Assembly (NCBI GenBank): GCA_002887195.1
Contig: PJAB01000272.1
Coordinates: forward strand, 1 to 31,312
Source of the DNA: Chrysochromulina parva
Lineage: Eukaryota; Haptophyta; Prymnesiales; Chrysochromulinaceae
Length of the DNA stretch: 31,312 nt
Direction: 5' to 3'
The notes under the pieces are model-generated. The model made no database searches. It saw only the letters and a program-made list of their open reading frames with translations, and was not told the DNA's origin. Within the stretch, counting starts at the first letter, position 1. Each line of letters opens with the position of its first letter. Both the position numbers and the translations under genes were made by a program. Of the stretch, positions 27,501 through 31,312 are shown piece after piece.

Positions 27501-30344
27501 CTGCCACCGCCGCCGCCGCCGGAGAGTCGGTCTGGAGGGGACCACGAGAAGCAAACGGAGGGGTGGCCGGTCAAGCGGCCTCGCCAAAGGCCCAGCTGGC
27601 TGGTCGACGTCAAGCTGGGCCCGCGGGAGGATCGAGAGCCAGCTAATGAGGGGTCGGCTGCAGCCGCGGCTGCGTCCGAGGATGCCTCCGCGCCGCCGGT
27701 AAAGCGTGAGGATGGCTTGGCGTCGAGAGCTCATCGGCTCCAACTCGGCAGCGACCAGGCGACCATCATCGGCGGCTCGCATGCGGGGATGGAGGGCAAG
27801 GTGCTGCGAGTGGGTAACGGCTGGGTGCGCTTGAAGCTACTTTCAGGCGAGATCGTCTCGGAGCGGCTCGTCAACCTTGTCCTAAAGGAGCCCAACAGAG
27901 GCGTGCCCTTCATCCCAAGCCCGTGCAGCACCCAAGCCTCTGCCGCCGCCACCTCCGTCGCAGGTCGACTGCCGAAGCGCGCCCAGCCGACACGGTTTGC
28001 AAAGGTCCGGCACGGGTTTGGGGGCCTGCAGCCGCGAATCGGCAAGAAGTTTCAGGCTCACGTCATCCCACTCGCACGATGGTCACCCCCCGAGGATGCA
28101 GAAACTCCGTGGGTCAGGTGCCACGAGCCGCTTCTCGTGCAGACAGAGAGAATCTCCGAAGAGGTTATCGAGCTCCACCAAGCTCCATCGACCTCCTGCG
28201 GTCACAGGCTTCTCGATCGCTTCTCACAGGAGCAATACGAGTGCATCGACGATCGTTATCTCACCATGGGCAGCGCGCGTGCCCTCTCGCCGACGGCCGC
28301 GAGTCTCGCGGGGAGTGACGCCAAGGCGCGTCCGTCGGGCGTGACTAGCAGCCATAACTGGCAGCCGCGCAGGTCGGGGACGCGGCTGACCGCTTTGCCT
28401 ACGGACTCGGCCGAGGTTGAGAAGAGGAGGGCCGAGATAAAACCCGAGATCGAGCCCGATATCGAGAAGACGCCGCGCATGCTTCGGAAGCGTCGCAAGA
28501 CGCTCTTGGCACGCCGTGCGCGTGAAGCAGCCGAAGCAGAGAGGGAGCGAGCGGAACAGGAGGCGCGCCGGGCGGTGGCTGCTGAGAAACGGCGCCGGCG
28601 TGCGCTCGGCTTGCCTGAGGAGGAAGAGGAGGAAGAGGGTGAGGGTGAGGGCGAGGAGGAGGAGGAGGAGGAGGAGGAGGAGCCTCGCCAGCGTGACGCC
28701 CGTTCAAAGGAACTGCCGCCTGGCTGGTGGGTGCATAAATCTGGGCCGAGCTGGAAGATCTACACGAATAGCGAGCACAAGCACGTGAGGACCATCAAGA
28801 AGGCGTGGGAGCTGTACCACGAACACGAGGGCAACGAGGGCGAGGAGGAGGAAGAGGGCGAAGAAGGCGAGGAGGAGGAGGAGGAGGAGGACAACGACGA
28901 GGACGAGACTGAAGAGGATGCGGGCGACGAACACGAGTCCGCGGATGAGGTGGCTGAGGTGGCCAATATGGGCCCCTCGTGGATGCTGAGCCTTGCCCTC
29001 GAGAGGGAGGAAGACATCACTGTCGAGGCCGCTTTTAGCCTGTGCCTCTCGCGCACACGCAAGGGCGGCCTCAAGGGCCTCTCCCCAACGGACCATTTGA
29101 TCTGCGAGTCGTTCAAGGTGCTGCTTTGGAGCTACGTGGCTCCATGCTCGCGCCTCTCGATGCGTGCGCTCAAGATTGACGCCGCCGTCGACCAGATCGC
29201 TCGCGTTGAGTTTTGGGGTGAGCCGGGCGAGCCGGGCCAGTCAGCGCCGAGCGTCAACCTCAAGGACGGCCTCGTCGTGGATGGTTACGACTTCCTCATC
29301 CGACACCTCGCTGAGGGGCGCGCACCTACCGAGGGTGCGCTCGAGGCCGGCAGCTCCCCAGCTGCAAGTGGCCCGGTGCCGCAGCCTGAGACTCTTGACG
29401 TGCGCTTCGGCGCGGTGGTGCGGTTAGTCGAGCGCGATGCGCGCGGCGTCTCGACGTTGCACTTGGAGGACGGCACGACGTTACAGGCGGACCTGGTCGT
29501 GATCACGCTGCCTCTAGGTGTGCTCAAGCGTGAGCGCGCGCGTGGCGGCCTAGACTTTGTGCCGCCTCTCTCGGCTCCGAAGCGCGAGGCCATCGAGCAG
29601 TTGGGGATGGGCGTCGAGAACAAGGTGGTGCTACGCTGGCCGGTGGACGAGATCTTTTGGCCGCTCGAGGAGCCGTATTTGCAGTGCATCGACCCTCGCT
29701 TCCGATTCGTCAACGGCCACTTTTTCGGCAAGTGCGGCGTGCTGGTCGTGCTCGTCGCGCCGCCGTACGCAGAGGAGTTTGAGCATCACTCGGACGTGGG
29801 CGTGCTCGAGGTCTTGCTGCCAGTGCTCCACACCACCTTTGCGCCCACGCTCATAGCGCTGCCGCCACCACGCGAGGTGCGCGTCACACGCTGGGGTCTC
29901 GACCCATACTCCTTCGGCTCCTACTCATTTGACCAGGTTGGGTGCAAGCTCTCGCAGCGCGCCGAGCTGCGCGCACCCGAGTCCATCCCGCAGGAGGTAC
30001 GCCCTCGCGGTGGCGGTCGCGCGGGCGCGCAAGCAGCGCCTCTACCAACGCTCTTTTTCGCAGGTGAAGCATGCTCGTCCGACGCACCGCAGTGCGTTCA
30101 CGGTGCGTTGGAGACGGGGCGCGAGGCGGCCGCAGAGCTGCTGCGCGTGCTCACCATGCAGGCGTGCGAACTGGGGGACGAGCCCATCGGCCGAGGGAAG
30201 GGCACGGTGCAGGTCTGCAAGTGCCGCGCCATCCTTGACCCTCAGCGCGACATGATCATGTGCGACCGGTGCCACCGGTGGTTCCACTGCGAGTGCGTCG
30301 GACTCGCCGAGGACGCAGCCACCTTCCGGTGCTCAAGCTGCTGA
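22959..30344 (+). CDS. Giant LSD1-like flavin amine oxidase with chromatin-reader insert and PHD finger
   Basis: One unbroken frame encodes 2,461 residues. In order: a Cys/His-rich zinc segment (15-57); the FAD-binding start of an LSD1-type amine oxidase (VVIIGAGPAGLAAARFL, GxGxxG at 79-84, then EARTRLGGRI); an insert from about 220 to 2,000 with two C2H2-like fingers (about 395-417 and 468-490), a Cys cluster (527-548), a third finger (1291-1314), a Tudor-like segment (1436-1486), a KOW-like segment (1599-1641) and an MBD-like segment (1918-1957); the rest of the amine oxidase (about 2,005-2,395), with TLPLGVLK, Lys2222 in GVENKVVL (equivalent to the LSD1 catalytic lysine), LDPYSFGSYSF and LFFAGEA...VHGALETGREAA; and a C-terminal PHD finger (2419-2461, CKC...CDRCHRWFHCEC...CSSC). 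LSD1 demethylates H3K4me1/2. The start is the first ATG; upstream is only TTG. Introns inside the insert cannot be excluded. Confidence 0.9.
23991..24035. repeat. (AGC)n trinucleotide tract
   Basis: An interrupted AGC repeat encodes a poly-Ser stretch (residues about 346-359) in the insert of the LSD1-like protein. Confidence 0.93.
24242..24338. repeat. 15-bp tandem repeat encoding AEDEA
   Basis: About six units of GCGGAGGACGAGGCG, with one short unit, encode an acidic AEDEA repeat between the first two C2H2 fingers of the LSD1-like protein. Confidence 0.93.
24479..24513. repeat. GCG tract encoding poly-Ala
   Basis: About eleven consecutive GCG codons encode a poly-Ala run in the LSD1-like protein, between the second C2H2 finger and the Cys cluster. 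Confidence 0.9.
28617..28682. repeat. GAG-rich acidic tract, first block
   Basis: GAG/GAGG-rich sequence encodes an almost pure Glu/Gly run just before the MBD-like segment of the LSD1-like protein. A second such block at about 28830-28925 follows that segment, so the segment is bracketed by acidic tracts. Confidence 0.88.
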
Positions 30345-31030
30345 GATGTGAGTGCTGAGGAGGTGCGAAGGCTCGAGGGCCGAGGGACCGAATCATCGTA
30401 GGAACTCATCACCTTAGACAGTCCCGGTGTGCATGGCCGCACTCTTCGACTGCGCGGTGCTGTGCCGAGCAGCCACCCCTGCTGTATCGATGTGGATTCC
30501 TGTGTGCTGCTACGCCGAGAATGTCGCTCCGCGAGGCTGCCGGCCGCCATGCGCGTGTCTCCGTGTGTGGGTACCCGTGTGTACAGTTATCATACAGTTA
30601 TCAGTTTACCTCAAAGGCCGAATATGCTGTAAAGCGTAGGAGCGTCGGTCGGAGCTCGGGACGCCGCCATGCGACACTTACGACTTAAATACATGCTTAA
30701 ATATTAAACGACCGGACCGCCTGTGGGGGCGTCGGTGGCGGCTGGCGCGAATTTGCAATTTGAATTTCGGCCACCAAAAACAGCGCCAAGTCAGCCCCGG
30801 GTCGCCTGAGCTTCTCACACACACAACAGCTCACCCAGCCCGTTGGCTCACCGTAGGCATGTCGCCCTTCCAAACTGCCCCCGTGTGTGTGAATGTGAAT
30901 GCCAGTGTGAATGTGTGTCTAACACAAAATGGGCGATCCACGAGTTGATTGAAAACGAAACTGTGATTGTTGACGTAGCATACAAGTACATGTAGCACCG
31001 GATGTCGCGTCTGTCGTGACGTTCACGCCC
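30345..31030. other. Intergenic region, 3' of LSD1-like gene and promoter of SKP1-like gene
   Basis: About 690 bp without a supported gene. TTATCATACAGTTATCAG (about 30586-30603) is a short direct repeat of ATACAGTTATC type. The stretch 30680-30800 is AT-richer. GTGTGAATG-type repeats occur at about 30884-30920. I see no terminator structure or RNA gene. Confidence 0.5.
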
Positions 31031-31312
31031 ATGCTTGGTTTCACAGCAGCGCAGTCAGCCAGCAAACTCAGCGGAGGAATGCGCGCGTCGTCGGCCGAGG
31101 AGCAGGAGGAGGCGCCCGCGGCGAAGAAGGCCAAACACGAGGAGCGCATACGCGTGCGAGCGCGAGACGGAGAGGAGGTCGCGTTATCGCGCGATGCAGC
31201 CCGACTCATGGGCACCTTGAAGGATCTGATGGACCTCGCCACCTCCGAGGATGGCATCTATCCCATGCCCACGATCATGGCCTCGACGCTTCAGATGGTG
31301 TGCAAGCTGAAC
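31031..31312 (+). CDS. SKP1-like protein, 5' part (cut by window end)
   Basis: The frame starts at ATG 31031 and is open to the window end, giving 94 residues. The N terminus (residues 1-38) is polar with a basic AAKKAKH stretch. From about residue 41 the sequence IRVRARDGEEVALSRDAARL followed by MGTLKDLMDL and the PMPTIMASTLQMVCKL block fits the SKP1/Elongin C BTB-POZ fold (strand, DGE turn, A-x-L-S-G-T-like helix, V-P-L-P-x-V-like strand, then a helix). SKP1 links F-box proteins to cullin 1 ubiquitin ligases. A second in-frame ATG at 31079 is an alternative start; the frame upstream of 31031 closes at a TGA at 30971. The C-terminal F-box-binding part is outside the window, so SKP1 versus Elongin C cannot be settled. 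Confidence 0.75.
   Translation, partial: MLGFTAAQSASKLSGGMRASSAEEQEEAPAAKKAKHEERIRVRARDGEEVALSRDAARLMGTLKDLMDLATSEDGIYPMPTIMASTLQMVCKLN

Noticed and set aside
1..31312. Bacterial origin of the window, suggested by long open frames and high GC
   Set aside because: A GT-AG intron, V-ATPase subunit D, MUS81, DM10, PHD and LSD1-type proteins are eukaryotic, and there are no ribosome binding sites or operons.

Overview
The window looks like nuclear DNA of a GC-rich, intron-poor, flagellated unicellular eukaryote, most likely a microalga; a haptophyte-like genome is my best guess, but this is an inference. The gene families are eukaryotic: a FAE1-type ketoacyl-CoA synthase, V-ATPase subunit D, MUS81, an LSD1-type amine oxidase, Mpv17, UNC93, DM10 axonemal and SKP1-like proteins. 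One clear GT-AG intron splits the V-ATPase gene, ATG contexts are often Kozak-like, and low-complexity and in-frame tandem repeats are abundant. I see no operons, phage genes, CRISPR arrays, rRNA or tRNA.

Layout. 1-5 kb: a very-long-chain 3-ketoacyl-CoA synthase (minus), divergent from an AI-2E/PerM-family membrane protein (plus), then the two-exon V-ATPase subunit D (plus). 5.7-15 kb: four minus-strand genes: a SAM + Agenet/Tudor-like + MBD-like nuclear protein; a small membrane protein built from an internal duplication and flanked by (TGAG)n arrays; a large MUS81 nuclease; and a glycosyltransferase-like protein. 15-16 kb: a repeat-rich intergenic stretch with a perfect 26-bp inverted repeat, related to another copy near 19.9 kb. 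16-20 kb: a two-DM10 axonemal-type protein (minus) divergent from an UNC93-like transporter (plus). 20-31 kb: an Mpv17/PMP22 protein fused to two EF hands, a hemerythrin-like HHE protein, a 2,461-residue LSD1-like amine oxidase, and the 5' part of a SKP1-like gene cut by the window edge.

The most interesting content is domain fusion. (1) MUS81 carries an NZF-type (ubiquitin-binding-like) zinc finger before its nuclease domain, SUMO-interaction-like motifs, and a C-terminal ~200-residue segment resembling the pseudo-nuclease domain of its obligate partner EME1, i.e. a possible one-chain MUS81-EME1. (2) The LSD1-like protein has its amine oxidase fold interrupted, at about the position of the LSD1 Tower, by roughly 1,800 residues holding C2H2 fingers and Tudor-, KOW- and MBD-like segments, with a PHD finger at the C terminus. 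(3) Mpv17 is fused to an EF-hand pair. The genes do not form one evident pathway; two chromatin-reader proteins and one DNA repair nuclease lie within 25 kb, which may be chance.
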